In this document: positions 45,601-55,011 of the stretch, piece by piece
Position numbering within the stretch: position 1 is the first letter of the stretch
Layout of the letters: every line of letters begins with the position of its first letter
Origin: CAVPTL01 sp963708725
GTDB lineage: Bacteria; Actinomycetota; Thermoleophilia; Gaiellales; JAICJC01
Direction of reading: 5' to 3'
DNA: 64,000 bases
Assembly (NCBI GenBank): GCA_963708725.1
Contig: CAVPTL010000010.1
Location: 328,479 to 392,478, forward strand
Notes under the pieces: generated by a model
Database searches by the model: none
What the model saw: only the letters and a program-made list of their open reading frames with translations
Told to the model about the DNA's origin: nothing
Position numbers and translations under genes: made by a program

Positions 45601-46638
45601 ATGGAGATCGTGACCGTCAACGGGCCGATCGACGCCCGGCAGTTCGGCATGACGCTCGGGCATGAGCACATCTTCTGCGACACCTCGGGAGACTTCATCG
45701 CGCCCCCGCCGGAGATCGCCAGGCTGGTCGCCGAGATGGACGTCGATCTCGAGGCCGAGATCACGCTGCCCGGCATCGGGTTTCTCTGGCGCGAGCCGCA
45801 GTGGTCGGTCAGCAACCAGATCCTCGAGAGCTACGAGGACGCCGTCGAGGAGCTGCTGTGGGCCAAGCGCGCGGGAGCCAAGTCGATCATCGACCCCACG
45901 CCGATCGGCCTTGGACGGAATCCCGAGGCACAGCGGCGACTCAGCACCGAGGTCGACATGCACATCGTCGCCGGCACCGGGTACTACCGCGAGAAGTTCC
46001 ATCCCCCCGAGGTCGCGACGATGAGCGTCGAGGAGATTGAGGAGACCATCCACCGCGAGCTGGTCGAGGGGATGGGGGGCACGGACATCCGCGCCGGGTT
46101 CATCGGCGAACTGGGCACGAGCGGCACCGAGATCATGCCCAACGAGGAAAAGGTGCTGATCGCCGCCGCCCGTGTGCAGGCCAGGACCGGCGTCATGATC
46201 ATGGTGCACACCGAGGGCGTACGCGACACGGTCATGCGCGCCATCGCCCTGCTCGACAAGAACGGCGCCAACGTCGAGCGCGTGCACATCTGCCACGTGA
46301 ACTTCAATCCGTGGTGGGCAGATGTGGCCAACACCGGTGCAACCATGGGCCTCGATTGCTTTGGCTCGAGCTTCCAGATCGACTCGGTCACGAAGATGAA
46401 TCCCAACGACCAACTGCGGATCGATGTGCTCCGCGACATCTGCGACGCCGGCCACGGAGACAAGGTGATCGTGAGCAACGACATCTGCATGAAGATGCGC
46501 CTGCACAAGTACGGCGGATGGGGCTATGACCACATCCAGACGAACCTCTACCCGTACATGGAGCAGACCGGGTTCACCGACGCCGAGATGCGCATGATCT
46601 TCGAGGACAATCCCCGGCGGTTCCTCGAGCTCGCCTAG
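45601..46638 (+). CDS. Phosphotriesterase-family lactonase/hydrolase
   Basis: 345 aa, MEIVTVNGPIDARQFGMTLG. PTE fold with HxH in GMTLGHEHIFCD, a bridging position in AGFIGELGTSG that is Glu instead of the carboxylated Lys, His in IMVHTEGV and HICHVNFN, and Asp in KVIVSNDICMK. C-terminal IFEDNPRRFLEL is the family ending. Homologues act as sugar-phosphate or sugar-acid lactonases. Last gene of the sugar operon; its end is 5 bases from the convergent PLP-protein gene. Confidence 0.85.
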   Translation: MEIVTVNGPIDARQFGMTLGHEHIFCDTSGDFIAPPPEIARLVAEMDVDLEAEITLPGIGFLWREPQWSVSNQILESYEDAVEELLWAKRAGAKSIIDPTPIGLGRNPEAQRRLSTEVDMHIVAGTGYYREKFHPPEVATMSVEEIEETIHRELVEGMGGTDIRAGFIGELGTSGTEIMPNEEKVLIAAARVQARTGVMIMVHTEGVRDTVMRAIALLDKNGANVERVHICHVNFNPWWADVANTGATMGLDCFGSSFQIDSVTKMNPNDQLRIDVLRDICDAGHGDKVIVSNDICMKMRLHKYGGWGYDHIQTNLYPYMEQTGFTDAEMRMIFEDNPRRFLELA

Positions 46639-46643
46639 CCAGG

Positions 46644-47795
46644 TCAGGACATCGGCACGAGGCCCTGGCCGGGTCCGCGCGGCACGATTGGCCAGACGTC
46701 GACAACCACGTCCTCGGATACGACGTGGTAGGCGTCGTGGAGGTTCACGGTCGTCGGTGCGTAGCCGGGGATGAGCGAGACCCGATCGCCGATTTCGAGC
46801 GACGGCTCTTCGGGGAAGTCGAAGAGGGCGTGCTCCTCGGCGAAGTACCGGGCGTCGAACTCATGCCCGATCATCCTCGGCAGCAGGAAATCGATGCCGA
46901 CGCTCTTTCGGCCCGCGTCCAGCACCACTGTCGATCCATGGCGAATCGCGACGGTCGAATCGACGGCCAGCGATCGCTCGAAGCCCGAGACGAGGCTGCC
47001 ATGGAACCTGTCCATGAAGACGTATGACCCCGCTTGCAGCTCCGTTACAAACGGGTTCTTGCCGGTGATGTTGTACGTGCCGGTGCCTCCCGCCGAAATG
47101 TCTGTGAGGCTGTGTCCTTCTGACTCGAGCCGGTCTGCGTGCTCGGCGAGAAGGGCCATCGCCGCCACGGCGTCGCGTACCCGCACGTCGAGATCGGGCT
47201 CGAGCATGCAATGGCCCTCGTAGCCCTGGAGACCGCGAAGCGCCAGCGCGGGGAGCTCGTTGACATCGGCGGCCAGTGCCGACGTCTCCTCGATGCTCCG
47301 GGTGCCGCCTCTGCCCATTCCGACGTCGACGTCAATCAGCACCTCCAGCTCGGTGCCGGCATTGGCTGCGGCGGCTGACAGTGTGGCCGCATTCTGCCGA
47401 TCGTCGATCGCGACCGTCAGGCGCGTCAGGGTCGCGGCGCGGATGACCGCGTCGATCTTCGCCCGGCCGACCACCTGGTTTGCGATCAGGACGTCGGGGA
47501 TGCCCGCAAGGGCCATCACCAGCGCTTCCCAGGCGGTCGCCGTGGCGACGCCAACCGCGCCGTATTCCATGTGCAGACGGGCGAGATGCGGGCTCTTTTC
47601 AACCTTGATGTGGGGACGGACGCGAGCGGTGCCCCCGCTCAGCGACTCCTGCATCGCACGCATGTTGCGCTTGGCCGCATCGATGTCGAGCACCAGCGCC
47701 GGTGTCGGGATCTCGTCACGCGGCTTCCCGACCGTGGCCCGATATGCATCGAGCAGCGGTGAGGAGTCAAACAGCGTGATCGACGGTTCGCTCAT
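46644..47795 (-). CDS. D-threonine aldolase / D-serine dehydratase-like PLP protein, copy 1
   Basis: 383 aa from ATG 47795 (MSEPSITLFDSSPLLDAYRA), overlapping the kinase stop as ATGA. Alanine-racemase-type barrel: TPALVLDIDAAKRNM, the PLP Lys in RVRPHIKVEKSPHLARL, LIDVDVGMGRGG, ISAGGTGTYNITG. The C-terminal domain ends with LIPGYAPTTVNLHDAYHVV. In D-serine dehydratase and D-threonine aldolase this place has a His-x-Cys/Asp zinc site; here the residues are Tyr and Pro. So a different reaction is possible. A second copy lies at 62364. Last gene of a nine-gene operon. Confidence 0.78.
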   Translation of the reverse strand: MSEPSITLFDSSPLLDAYRATVGKPRDEIPTPALVLDIDAAKRNMRAMQESLSGGTARVRPHIKVEKSPHLARLHMEYGAVGVATATAWEALVMALAGIPDVLIANQVVGRAKIDAVIRAATLTRLTVAIDDRQNAATLSAAAANAGTELEVLIDVDVGMGRGGTRSIEETSALAADVNELPALALRGLQGYEGHCMLEPDLDVRVRDAVAAMALLAEHADRLESEGHSLTDISAGGTGTYNITGKNPFVTELQAGSYVFMDRFHGSLVSGFERSLAVDSTVAIRHGSTVVLDAGRKSVGIDFLLPRMIGHEFDARYFAEEHALFDFPEEPSLEIGDRVSLIPGYAPTTVNLHDAYHVVSEDVVVDVWPIVPRGPGQGLVPMS

Positions 47796-49354
47796 GTGCC
47801 CGCTGCCCGCCACAGCGGCTTGAGCAACCCGTCCTCGGTCATGTTCAGCACGCAGCCGTTGATCTCGAACCACGACCCGTAGAGCTCGTCATAGGTCGAG
47901 ACCGCCGCCTTCTGCGGCTCAACCTCGCGGTTCCAGCGCACGGCCCGCTTGCCTGCTTCCTCGATGGTCGATTCCAGGCCGACGGCGCTGCGGGCATAGA
48001 GCGCTGCGCCGAGCGAGGTCGACTCGGTCACCTCGGGGACGCGCACGACGGTGCCGAGCACGTCGGCGAGGAGCTGCGACCAGGCCTGGCCTCGGGCCGC
48101 CCCGCCGGTGAAGACGACGCTGTCGAAGTTGGTGCCGCTCAGTTCGCGCACGATTTCGAGATGGCCACGCGAGACGTAGGCCGCGTTCTCCTCGATCGCC
48201 CGGATGCATTCGCCGCGCCCCGAACGCGATGGATCCGCGATGTCAAAGCCCATCAGCGACGGTGCCGCGTGCACCCAGCGGTTGGCCTGCATCAGGTTCG
48301 AGAAGACCCCGACCACGCCGTTGGATCCCGCCGGTACGTGCGCTGCGAGCTCGTCCATGTACTGGTATGGGTCGATGCCCGTCTGGCCTGCGCGCAGCAC
48401 CTCCGGCTGGCAGAAGGCATCACGGAACCACCTCATCACCAGGCCGGCGTAGAAGCCGATGCCCTCCATCATCCAGCGGTCGTCGACGCTGTGGCAAAGC
48501 GTTCGCAGGCGGGTCTTGGGATCGACCACCGGGCGGTCGAACACCACGGTCTGCTGCCAGAACGTCCCGCCGATCACGGTAATGGCGTTGGGCTCGTTGA
48601 CCCCGATCCCGACCAGTCCGAGCTGGGTGTCGGCGCCGCCCACGACAACAGGTGTGCCTTCCGCGAGGCCGGTGTCGGCCGCGGCCACCGCTGTCACCTG
48701 GCCCATCACCGTGCCCGAGGCCTTGACCGGCGGGAAGATCGAAGGGTCGACTCCGCAGATCTTCACGATCTCGGGAGACCACGTGCGCGCGGCCAGGTCG
48801 AACATGCCTGAGCTCGACCCGAGGGACGGGTCGGTCACATACTCGCCCGAGAGCCGCGTGAGGATCCAGTCCCCAAGCATCCCCATGTGAGCCGTGCGCT
48901 CGAGGATATCGGGACGGTTATCGGCCAGCCACAGGAATCGCGCGGGCGCGGTGATCGAGACCCAGTCGCCGGCGAGCCGGTAGATCTTCTCGGCGTCACC
49001 GTTTGCGATCAGCCGCGTCGCCTGCTCGGCCGAGCGCGAATCGACGTTGGGGCAAGCCCACAGCTCCTTGCCATGCTCGTCCCACAGCACCATTCCCTCG
49101 CGCATACTGGTGGCACTGACCGCGAGGATGTCGGATCCGCTGACACCAGCCGCCGCCAGCGCCTCGCGTACACACTCACAGATCAGCACCCAGTTGGCCG
49201 CCGTCTCGAACCGCTGCGATCCCGGCACGCCCTCCTCGGCGCCGTGTGACCACTCGCGTTGGCCCGTCCCGGTGACCGACAGCGTGTCGTCGAACACCAC
49301 GGCCCGGCAGCTGCCCGTGCCCGCGTCGATCGCGAGCGTGTACTCGCCGTTCAC
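47792..49354 (-). CDS. LsrK-like FGGY kinase (autoinducer-2 kinase family)
   Basis: 520 aa, MNGEYTLAIDAGTGSCRAVV. From memory of E. coli LsrK the match runs the full length: DAGTGSxRAVxFD, EEGVPGSQRFETAANWVLIC, AVSATSMREGMVLWDE, WACPNVDSRSAEQ, GTPVVVGGADTQLGLVGIGV, IGGTFWQQTVVFD, MRWFRDAFC, WVHAAPSLMGFDI, EENAAYVSRGHLEI, WSQLLADVLGTVV, and the last DGLLKPLWRAAGT. LsrK phosphorylates the open form of AI-2 (DPD). No LsrACDB, LsrR or LsrG is seen here, so it may phosphorylate another C5 polyol or diketo sugar. It sits between a 2-hydroxyacid dehydrogenase and the PLP protein, with 4-base overlaps. Confidence 0.82.
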   Translation of the reverse strand: MNGEYTLAIDAGTGSCRAVVFDDTLSVTGTGQREWSHGAEEGVPGSQRFETAANWVLICECVREALAAAGVSGSDILAVSATSMREGMVLWDEHGKELWACPNVDSRSAEQATRLIANGDAEKIYRLAGDWVSITAPARFLWLADNRPDILERTAHMGMLGDWILTRLSGEYVTDPSLGSSSGMFDLAARTWSPEIVKICGVDPSIFPPVKASGTVMGQVTAVAAADTGLAEGTPVVVGGADTQLGLVGIGVNEPNAITVIGGTFWQQTVVFDRPVVDPKTRLRTLCHSVDDRWMMEGIGFYAGLVMRWFRDAFCQPEVLRAGQTGIDPYQYMDELAAHVPAGSNGVVGVFSNLMQANRWVHAAPSLMGFDIADPSRSGRGECIRAIEENAAYVSRGHLEIVRELSGTNFDSVVFTGGAARGQAWSQLLADVLGTVVRVPEVTESTSLGAALYARSAVGLESTIEEAGKRAVRWNREVEPQKAAVSTYDELYGSWFEINGCVLNMTEDGLLKPLWRAAGT

Positions 49355-50376
49355 CGGACGAACCGCAGCTCGTCGCCGTTTGCAAACCGCGTGATCTCGT
49401 CGGCCACCATCTGGATACCCCTCTCCACCGTCTCGTGCGTTGCCCCACCGACGTGCGGCGTGATCACCACGTTGGGCAGGTCGAGCAATCGGTTGCGATC
49501 ATCGTCGGTCGAGCGCACCACGTCCAGTCCGGCACCAGCAAGGTGGCCCGAGGCGAGCGCCTCGTACAAGGCGTCCTCGTCAACCAGCGTCTCCCGCGCC
49601 GTATTGATGAAGAACCCTCCGGCCGGCATCGCTGCAAATCGAGCAGTCGACATCATGTTCTCGTTCTCGGGGGTCGCGCGCGCGTGTAGAGAGACGAACT
49701 GGCTGGATCGGACGAGCTCATCAAGCGTCACGGACGCCACGCCCCCCTCGAACCGGTCGCCCCCAATCGCGGGGTCGTGAGCCATGACGTGCATCCCCAG
49801 CGCCGCGGCCGAGCTCGCGACACGCCGCCCCACCTGACCGTATCCGACCACCCCGAGCGTTCTGCCGCTGAGCTCGACGCCGAAGAACTCGGCACCATCG
49901 AACGTCGATTTCAGCCTGCCGCCGTTGAGCAGGAACTGCTGGGCGCCGGAGACACCGCGGGCAAGCATGATCAGAAACGTCAGGGTCAGCTCGACGACCG
50001 CCTGGGCGTTCTTCCCCGGGGTGGTGGTCACCGGGATCCCGCGCTCGCGCGCACTCTGGAGATCCACGTTCACCGGCCCACCGCGAGCACAGCACACGAG
50101 CCGCAGTCCCGGCGTGGCCAGCACCGCATCGGAGACCGGGGCGCCGTGAACCACCAGCACGTCGTGACCCGGAAGCCGGCCGAGCACGTCGTCCGGGCTC
50201 CCGGCGTACTCGCGCAGACGCAGCTCGGACGTGGTCTGAGGTACCCAGCCGTTGTCACGAACCTCGAGCACCTCGATCTCATGCTGGTCGCCGAGAGTGT
50301 CGTCGAGGCAGCGCCGGAAGGCGTCGCCCGTCACATATCGGTCTCCAACGGCGAGTATCCGGAGCCTCTCGCTCAC
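49351..50376 (-). CDS. D-isomer 2-hydroxyacid dehydrogenase
   Basis: 341 aa, GTG 50376 overlapping the VOC gene stop (GTGA). NAD-binding domain LSGRTLGVVGYGQVGRRVAS, Arg in SLHARATPENENMM, catalytic His region NVVITPHVGGATHETVERGI, and hinge FFINTARETLVDEDALYEAL with Glu absent from the usual G-x-GxE place but AGAGLDVVRS present. Reduces or oxidises a 2-keto/2-hydroxy acid, perhaps a sugar acid. Coupled to LsrK-like and VOC genes. Confidence 0.85.
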   Translation of the reverse strand: MSERLRILAVGDRYVTGDAFRRCLDDTLGDQHEIEVLEVRDNGWVPQTTSELRLREYAGSPDDVLGRLPGHDVLVVHGAPVSDAVLATPGLRLVCCARGGPVNVDLQSARERGIPVTTTPGKNAQAVVELTLTFLIMLARGVSGAQQFLLNGGRLKSTFDGAEFFGVELSGRTLGVVGYGQVGRRVASSAAALGMHVMAHDPAIGGDRFEGGVASVTLDELVRSSQFVSLHARATPENENMMSTARFAAMPAGGFFINTARETLVDEDALYEALASGHLAGAGLDVVRSTDDDRNRLLDLPNVVITPHVGGATHETVERGIQMVADEITRFANGDELRFVR

Positions 50377-50873
50377 GGGTACTGACGCACCGGTTTGAGG
50401 TCGATCGCGTGCCCACTGCCGGACTCGATGATCACCTTCAGAAGCGGCTCGGTATCGAGGTAGTAGAACTCGATGGTCTCACCGATCCGGCCACCCATCG
50501 TCGGGCGGGCGCCAAGGTTTGCAAAATGGCGCTTGAGCTCGTCGGATTCTTCGGGCGTGTGGCGCATCACCGCGACGTGATGCAGCCCCTCGCCGTGCTG
50601 CTCCAGCCAATCCTTGTAGATGCTGGGGCCGTCGAGCGGCTGGAGCAGCTCAAAGACGATCGACCCGGTGTCGACCTCGGCGCCCAGCATTGAGAAGTCG
50701 ACTGACTCACCCATGTAGTGCGTGTCGTGCAGCGACGGCTGTACGTGCTCGTACACGTTCCACGGGCCCCAGCCGAGCGCCTTGTGGTACCGCTCCATCG
50801 CCTCCTGCAGATCGTGCACCACACACGCCACCTGGCTGATAGGGAGACCGAGGGCGGAGTTCGGTTCGGTCAT
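50373..50873 (-). CDS. VOC-family protein (glyoxalase/epimerase fold), single module
   Basis: 166 aa from ATG 50873 (MTEPNSALGLPISQVACVVH), GGAAGGA upstream. A VOC module with LQEAMERYHKALGWGPWNVY, FELLQPLDGPSIYKDW, GLHHVAVMRHTPEESDE and FYYLDTEPLLKVIIESGSGH. Metal-site candidates: Gln in SQVA, Glu in ELLQP, His in LHHVA, Glu in DTEP. The same module occurs twice fused at 58610 and once, diverged, at 59901. Relatives include methylmalonyl-CoA epimerase and dioxygenases; reaction unknown, perhaps an epimerase or isomerase of a sugar acid. Confidence 0.8.
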   Translation of the reverse strand: MTEPNSALGLPISQVACVVHDLQEAMERYHKALGWGPWNVYEHVQPSLHDTHYMGESVDFSMLGAEVDTGSIVFELLQPLDGPSIYKDWLEQHGEGLHHVAVMRHTPEESDELKRHFANLGARPTMGGRIGETIEFYYLDTEPLLKVIIESGSGHAIDLKPVRQYP

Positions 50874-50895
50874 CACGTGTCCTTCCGGTTGATCA

Positions 50896-52719
50896 TCAGA
50901 GTTCGCGCACCTCCACCCCGTAGGGGGCCAACTCGACCTCGAGCGCCCCGCCGACCGGACGCTCGAGGCGCGCACGTGTCGCACTCTCGGTCAGGTTCGT
51001 CATCACGACCACGGGCGGACCCTCCACGGGGGTGAACGCAAAACCGGCGACCGCAAGCGGGTGCGAGGAGCGACACGCGAGCATCTCAGCCCCCTGCCGG
51101 CCCGCGAGCCCGGCCAGCACGTGGTAGCACGGGAACACCTCGCCCGGGCCGCTGGGGAACAGGTCGGGCAGCGGCGATCCGGCTGGATGCTCCATCAGCC
51201 CCTCCCACCCGGTGAGCTGGAAGTATGTCGCGCTGTCGGCCCCTCCGTCGGCGACACCTCCGATGCTCGCTGCAAGAAACGCAGCCGCCAGGGGCTCGCG
51301 CTGACGGGGATCGACGGAGGGTGGCAGCTGGTCACCGGCGATCTCGACGTCTTCGACTGCGACGGCGTTGAACCGCTGGCGAAGCGTGATCGGCGAGACG
51401 GCTACCGGTAGTCCCGCGGCGAAGGCGATGACGGTCTCGACCGCATCCGCATGCACCGTGGGCGTCTCCATGACGGAGAGATCGTCGAATGCGTGCACCT
51501 CGGCGGCGACGGAAAACGTCACGCCGTCGACCGCCGCCGTGTCCAGGCGGCGGCGGTTGAGCTCGGCGAGGTGCATGTCACTGCCACCGTACATCGGCGC
51601 GTGCGCCCCCAGATGCCCGCGGACGAGCTGGACTAGTGGCGCTGCGGTCGTCTCGGTTGGCGTCGCGCTGCGGCCCAGGGCGTCGAAGACGAGCACCCTG
51701 GCGATCGCCGTCTCCTTCAGTAGCTCGGCCAGCGCGGCAAGCCGCTCTCCGGACTCCTCGGTGACATGCACCGCGAGCTCGAGCGGGCATTCGAGGCTGT
51801 GCGCCCATGCCGCCGCCCGGGCGGCCTCAGCCGCGTAGGTGTCTTCAGTCAGGCGCAGATCACAACGGATGTGGTTGAGCTCGAGCGCTCGCAGAAGCGC
51901 GACCTGGTCATCGGTCGGCTCTGCGCCATCGGAGGGGATACAGCTCCCCAGCGCGGGAAAGCGCCGGCCGGTCGCCGCGCCGACGGCAAGCGTGGGTTGC
52001 GACGCCGCCGGTCGTGGCCGGTCGCCGATGTCGGAGGTCTGGCACACGACGGCCTGGAAGAACTCCTGCCCGGCCTCAGCATGATGCCCCATGCCCAACG
52101 AGAGCGGTGTGGAGTAACACTTGAAGCTCGCATCACTCCAGTTGCGCTGGTCTTCGATCTCGAACAGGTCGCCCTCGTAGGTCGTGCGGATCGCGCCGCC
52201 GCCGGGAAGGTCGATCGCGATCTCCGACAGAGGTGGGGTGAGCGCGACGTAGACACCGTTTTCGAACCGCTGCGGGGCGACGGCACGCGGAAGCCGTCCC
52301 GCGACCGGCCCTTCAGGCGAATGGCCAACAAACGCCTGCCCGCCACACGTATCGCTCGGCGTCAGCACGCAAAACCCTATGCGGTTGTAGCGAAAGCTGG
52401 TATTCGCGAGACCGCGCAGCTCGTATCTGATCGATCCATTGGGGCGGCCCTCGACGACGCCGTGCCACGTGAAGTCGATGTCGTGCGCGCGATGCCGTGC
52501 GGTCATCTCGACGACGAAGCCGTCGTCATCTACGCGCGCCGTGAGGGATTCGACCTCTGCGGGGATCGTCGCCCAGTTATGGTCGCGGACGGCTGCATAG
52601 ATCCGCCGCACGACCTCGGTCTCCCCCACCCGCAGATACCGCAGGTCGATCCCATCGAGCATCAGCGAGAGATGGCCGGCCCGCAGCTCCCGGCGGGTGG
52701 ACGTCCCGGCCGCGCTCAT
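50896..52719 (-). CDS. D-apionate-lactonase-like family protein, paralogue 2
   Basis: 607 aa, ATG 52719 overlapping the SDR stop as ATGA. N-terminal domain DGIDLRYLRVGETEVVRRIY with AVRDHNWATIPAEV, signature YEGDLFEIEDQRNWSDASFK, central YGGSDMHLAELNRR and VSPITLRQRFNAVA, a Tyr-rich segment TYFQLTGWEGLMEHP, and a C-terminal domain ending VELAPYGVEVREL. Same family as 36152 and 60427. In the middle of the nine-gene operon between SDRs and the VOC/2-hydroxyacid dehydrogenase/LsrK-like genes, which fits a lactone-opening step after dehydrogenation. Confidence 0.6.
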   Translation of the reverse strand: MSAAGTSTRRELRAGHLSLMLDGIDLRYLRVGETEVVRRIYAAVRDHNWATIPAEVESLTARVDDDGFVVEMTARHRAHDIDFTWHGVVEGRPNGSIRYELRGLANTSFRYNRIGFCVLTPSDTCGGQAFVGHSPEGPVAGRLPRAVAPQRFENGVYVALTPPLSEIAIDLPGGGAIRTTYEGDLFEIEDQRNWSDASFKCYSTPLSLGMGHHAEAGQEFFQAVVCQTSDIGDRPRPAASQPTLAVGAATGRRFPALGSCIPSDGAEPTDDQVALLRALELNHIRCDLRLTEDTYAAEAARAAAWAHSLECPLELAVHVTEESGERLAALAELLKETAIARVLVFDALGRSATPTETTAAPLVQLVRGHLGAHAPMYGGSDMHLAELNRRRLDTAAVDGVTFSVAAEVHAFDDLSVMETPTVHADAVETVIAFAAGLPVAVSPITLRQRFNAVAVEDVEIAGDQLPPSVDPRQREPLAAAFLAASIGGVADGGADSATYFQLTGWEGLMEHPAGSPLPDLFPSGPGEVFPCYHVLAGLAGRQGAEMLACRSSHPLAVAGFAFTPVEGPPVVVMTNLTESATRARLERPVGGALEVELAPYGVEVREL

Positions 52720-53471
52720 ACGGCCGTCTCTCCCCCGTCGACCGACCAGACGGCGCCGGTGACCAGCGAGGCTTCATCCGAGGCCAGGAACGCGATCACG
52801 TTCGCGACCTCCTCAGCTCGCCCCGGACGTCCGAGCGGGATGTTCTGAAGGATCGCGTTTCTGCGCTCGTCGTCGTCGATGAAGAAGCGCGTCATGGCGG
52901 TGTCCGTGAAGCCCGGCATGACGGCGTTGACGCGGATGTTGTCGCGCGCGTAGTCATTCGCGAGCACCCTGACGAGTCCGTAGACGCCCGCCTTCGAGGC
53001 GCTGTACGCATCGAATCCTCGCGCCATGCCGAAGAGGCCGGTGGGCGACGCCGTCGCCACGATCGCACCGCCACCACCGGCCAGGAGGTGGGCCACCGCG
53101 TACTTGACCGTGTGGAAGATCCCGGTGAGGTTGATGTCGATCGTGCGCTGCCACACCTCGAGCGCGAGCCGGTCGGCGCGATCATCCTCGCCCACCAGCT
53201 GCACCGCGGCATTGGGGCAGACCACATCGAGGCCGCCCATCGCCGCGACCGCCTGATCGACGGCCGCGCTGACCGCCGCTGCATCGCGCACGTCCACCGC
53301 GATCGCGATCGCGCCCTCCAGCTCGTCCGCGACTCCCTGGGCCGCGGCGGCGTCGACATCGAGCAGCGCGACGCGCGCTCCCTCGTGGGTCATCTTGCGC
53401 GCGGTCGCCCTGCCGATACCGCTGGCTGCCCCGGTGACCAGAGCACGCTTGCCGTCCAACCGGTTACTCAC
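52716..53471 (-). CDS. SDR family oxidoreductase
   Basis: 251 aa from GTG 53471 (VSNRLDGKRALVTGAASGIG), overlapping the previous gene by 8 bases. LLDVDAAAA points to NAD. CPNAAVQLVG in place of NNAG, catalytic ATASPTGLFGMARGFDAYSA followed by SK, MPGFTDTAMT and C-terminal VTGAVWSVDGGETAV. Probable sugar dehydrogenase making the lactone or keto-sugar for the pathway. Confidence 0.87.
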   Translation of the reverse strand: MSNRLDGKRALVTGAASGIGRATARKMTHEGARVALLDVDAAAAQGVADELEGAIAIAVDVRDAAAVSAAVDQAVAAMGGLDVVCPNAAVQLVGEDDRADRLALEVWQRTIDINLTGIFHTVKYAVAHLLAGGGGAIVATASPTGLFGMARGFDAYSASKAGVYGLVRVLANDYARDNIRVNAVMPGFTDTAMTRFFIDDDERRNAILQNIPLGRPGRAEEVANVIAFLASDEASLVTGAVWSVDGGETAV

Positions 53472-54231
53472 CGTCGACCTCCAGTGCGATTCCCAGCGTC
53501 TGACCGCCGTCAAGCACGACCGTCTGACCCGTGATGTACGTCGCGGCGTCAGACGCCAGGAAGTGCACCAGCGACGCCACATCGGTGGGTTGGCCAAAGC
53601 GCCCGAGGGGGATTGTGCTGAGGTACTGCGGCCCCAACACCGGGTCGTGGACGACGAACTTCGCAATCCGCGTATCAACCACGCCCGGAGCAACACCGTT
53701 CACCCGGATCCCGAGCGATCCGAGGTCGATCGCCGCCGATCGGATGAAGGCGTTCACGCCACCCTTGGAGGTGTTGTACGCGCTCATTCCTCGCTCCACG
53801 TGGGTTGCGTTGATCGACGAGGTCACGACGATGGCTCCGGTTCCGCTGCCGGCCATCTCGCGGGCGGCTTCCTGGACGCACAGGAACACGCCGGTCAGGT
53901 TGACGTCGAGCGTCCGCTGCCACACGGTGTCATCCACCTCGAGCAGCGGCCGCCACTCCGCGATGCCGGCGTGCGCGACGCACACATCCACCCGACCCGC
54001 CGCATCCCGGCACGCCGCCACCATCGCCCGTACATCTGCCCGGCTCGCGACGTCCCCTGCAAGGGTCACCGCATTCGCTCCGAGGGTCGCGGCGATGCGT
54101 TCGAGCTCGTCAGCGTCCTGATCGAAGAGCACGACGGTGGCTCCGTCGTCCAGAAACCTGCGCGCCACCGCGAGGCCGATGCCGCGTGCTGCGCCGGTGA
54201 CCACCACCCCGCGTCCGGCGAACTCGGTCAT
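53464..54231 (-). CDS. SDR family oxidoreductase
   Basis: 255 aa from ATG 54231 (MTEFAGRGVVVTGAARGIGL), ATGA overlap with the previous gene. NAD-type Asp in VLFDQDADE, VAHAGIAEW, catalytic VTSSINATHVERGMSAYNTS then K, VDTRIAKFVVHDPVLG, and VVLDGGQTLGIALEVDGE at the end. Second of three SDRs in a row; the three differ clearly, so they likely oxidise different positions or substrates. Confidence 0.87.
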   Translation of the reverse strand: MTEFAGRGVVVTGAARGIGLAVARRFLDDGATVVLFDQDADELERIAATLGANAVTLAGDVASRADVRAMVAACRDAAGRVDVCVAHAGIAEWRPLLEVDDTVWQRTLDVNLTGVFLCVQEAAREMAGSGTGAIVVTSSINATHVERGMSAYNTSKGGVNAFIRSAAIDLGSLGIRVNGVAPGVVDTRIAKFVVHDPVLGPQYLSTIPLGRFGQPTDVASLVHFLASDAATYITGQTVVLDGGQTLGIALEVDGE

Positions 54232-55001
54232 ACGCGGTCCAACGCCTGTCCGCCGTCGACCGGGATGGTCGCTCCCGTAACCCACCCGGTTGACGGATCG
54301 AGCAGCAGCGCGACCCACAGCGCGATCTCCTCGGCCGCTGCGATTCTGCCGAGCGGCACCTGACCAGCGAGCGATTCATACGCCGCCTCGAGGTCGTCCG
54401 CCCACGTCTCGTGGATCGGAGTCGCCACCGGTCCGGGCGCGATCGAGTTGACGCGCACTCCATCAGGCGCCAGCTCGCCGGCAAGCGAACGGGTCAGGTA
54501 CTCGAGCGCACACTTGGTCATGCCGTACACGGCCTGGTGCGTCCGCACCATGTTGGCCGACGACGAGCTCACGTTGACGACCGCCGGCGCCGCCGAGAGT
54601 CGCAGCAGGGGGAGTCCCGCCTGGATCAGAAACATGGGTGCTCGGACGTTGACGGCGACGTGCTCGTCGAACTCCCGAGTCGTCCAGGTTTCCAGTGGCT
54701 TGACCGCGATCACGGCGGCGTTGTTGACGATTCCGTCAAGGCGCCCAAATCGCTGCTGCACCGCATCCACGATCTGTCCGGGCGCTTCCGGGGCGCCGAG
54801 GTCAGAGGCGATGACCAGGGACGCGGCCCCTGCCGTCTCGGTTGCAACGGCAGTTTCGCGGAGCAATTCCGCCCTTCGGCCGACCAGTGCGAGGTCCCAC
54901 TCCTTCGTCGCCAGCAATCGTGCTGTGGCAGCGCCGATCCCTGTTCCACCACCCGTCACGATCGCGACCGGACGCGAACTCGCATGTTGCGCAGATGCCA
55001 G
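54228..55001 (-). CDS. SDR family oxidoreductase with probable CTG start
   Basis: 257 aa if started at CTG 55001. The first GTG in frame (54959) would cut the Rossmann strand PVAIVTGGGTGIGAAT in half. The upstream frame is open only as far as a TAA; within it the sole near-start codon is a CTG placed 5 bases after a perfect AGGAGG. Motifs: LALVGRRAE (NADP-type Arg), NNAAVIA, VNVSSSSANM, VYGMTKCALE, ATIPVDGGQALDRV. First gene of the nine-gene operon 55001 to 46644; promoter and operator lie just upstream. Confidence 0.82.
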   Translation of the reverse strand: MASAQHASSRPVAIVTGGGTGIGAATARLLATKEWDLALVGRRAELLRETAVATETAGAASLVIASDLGAPEAPGQIVDAVQQRFGRLDGIVNNAAVIAVKPLETWTTREFDEHVAVNVRAPMFLIQAGLPLLRLSAAPAVVNVSSSSANMVRTHQAVYGMTKCALEYLTRSLAGELAPDGVRVNSIAPGPVATPIHETWADDLEAAYESLAGQVPLGRIAAAEEIALWVALLLDPSTGWVTGATIPVDGGQALDRV

Positions 55002-55011
55002 CTTGACCTCC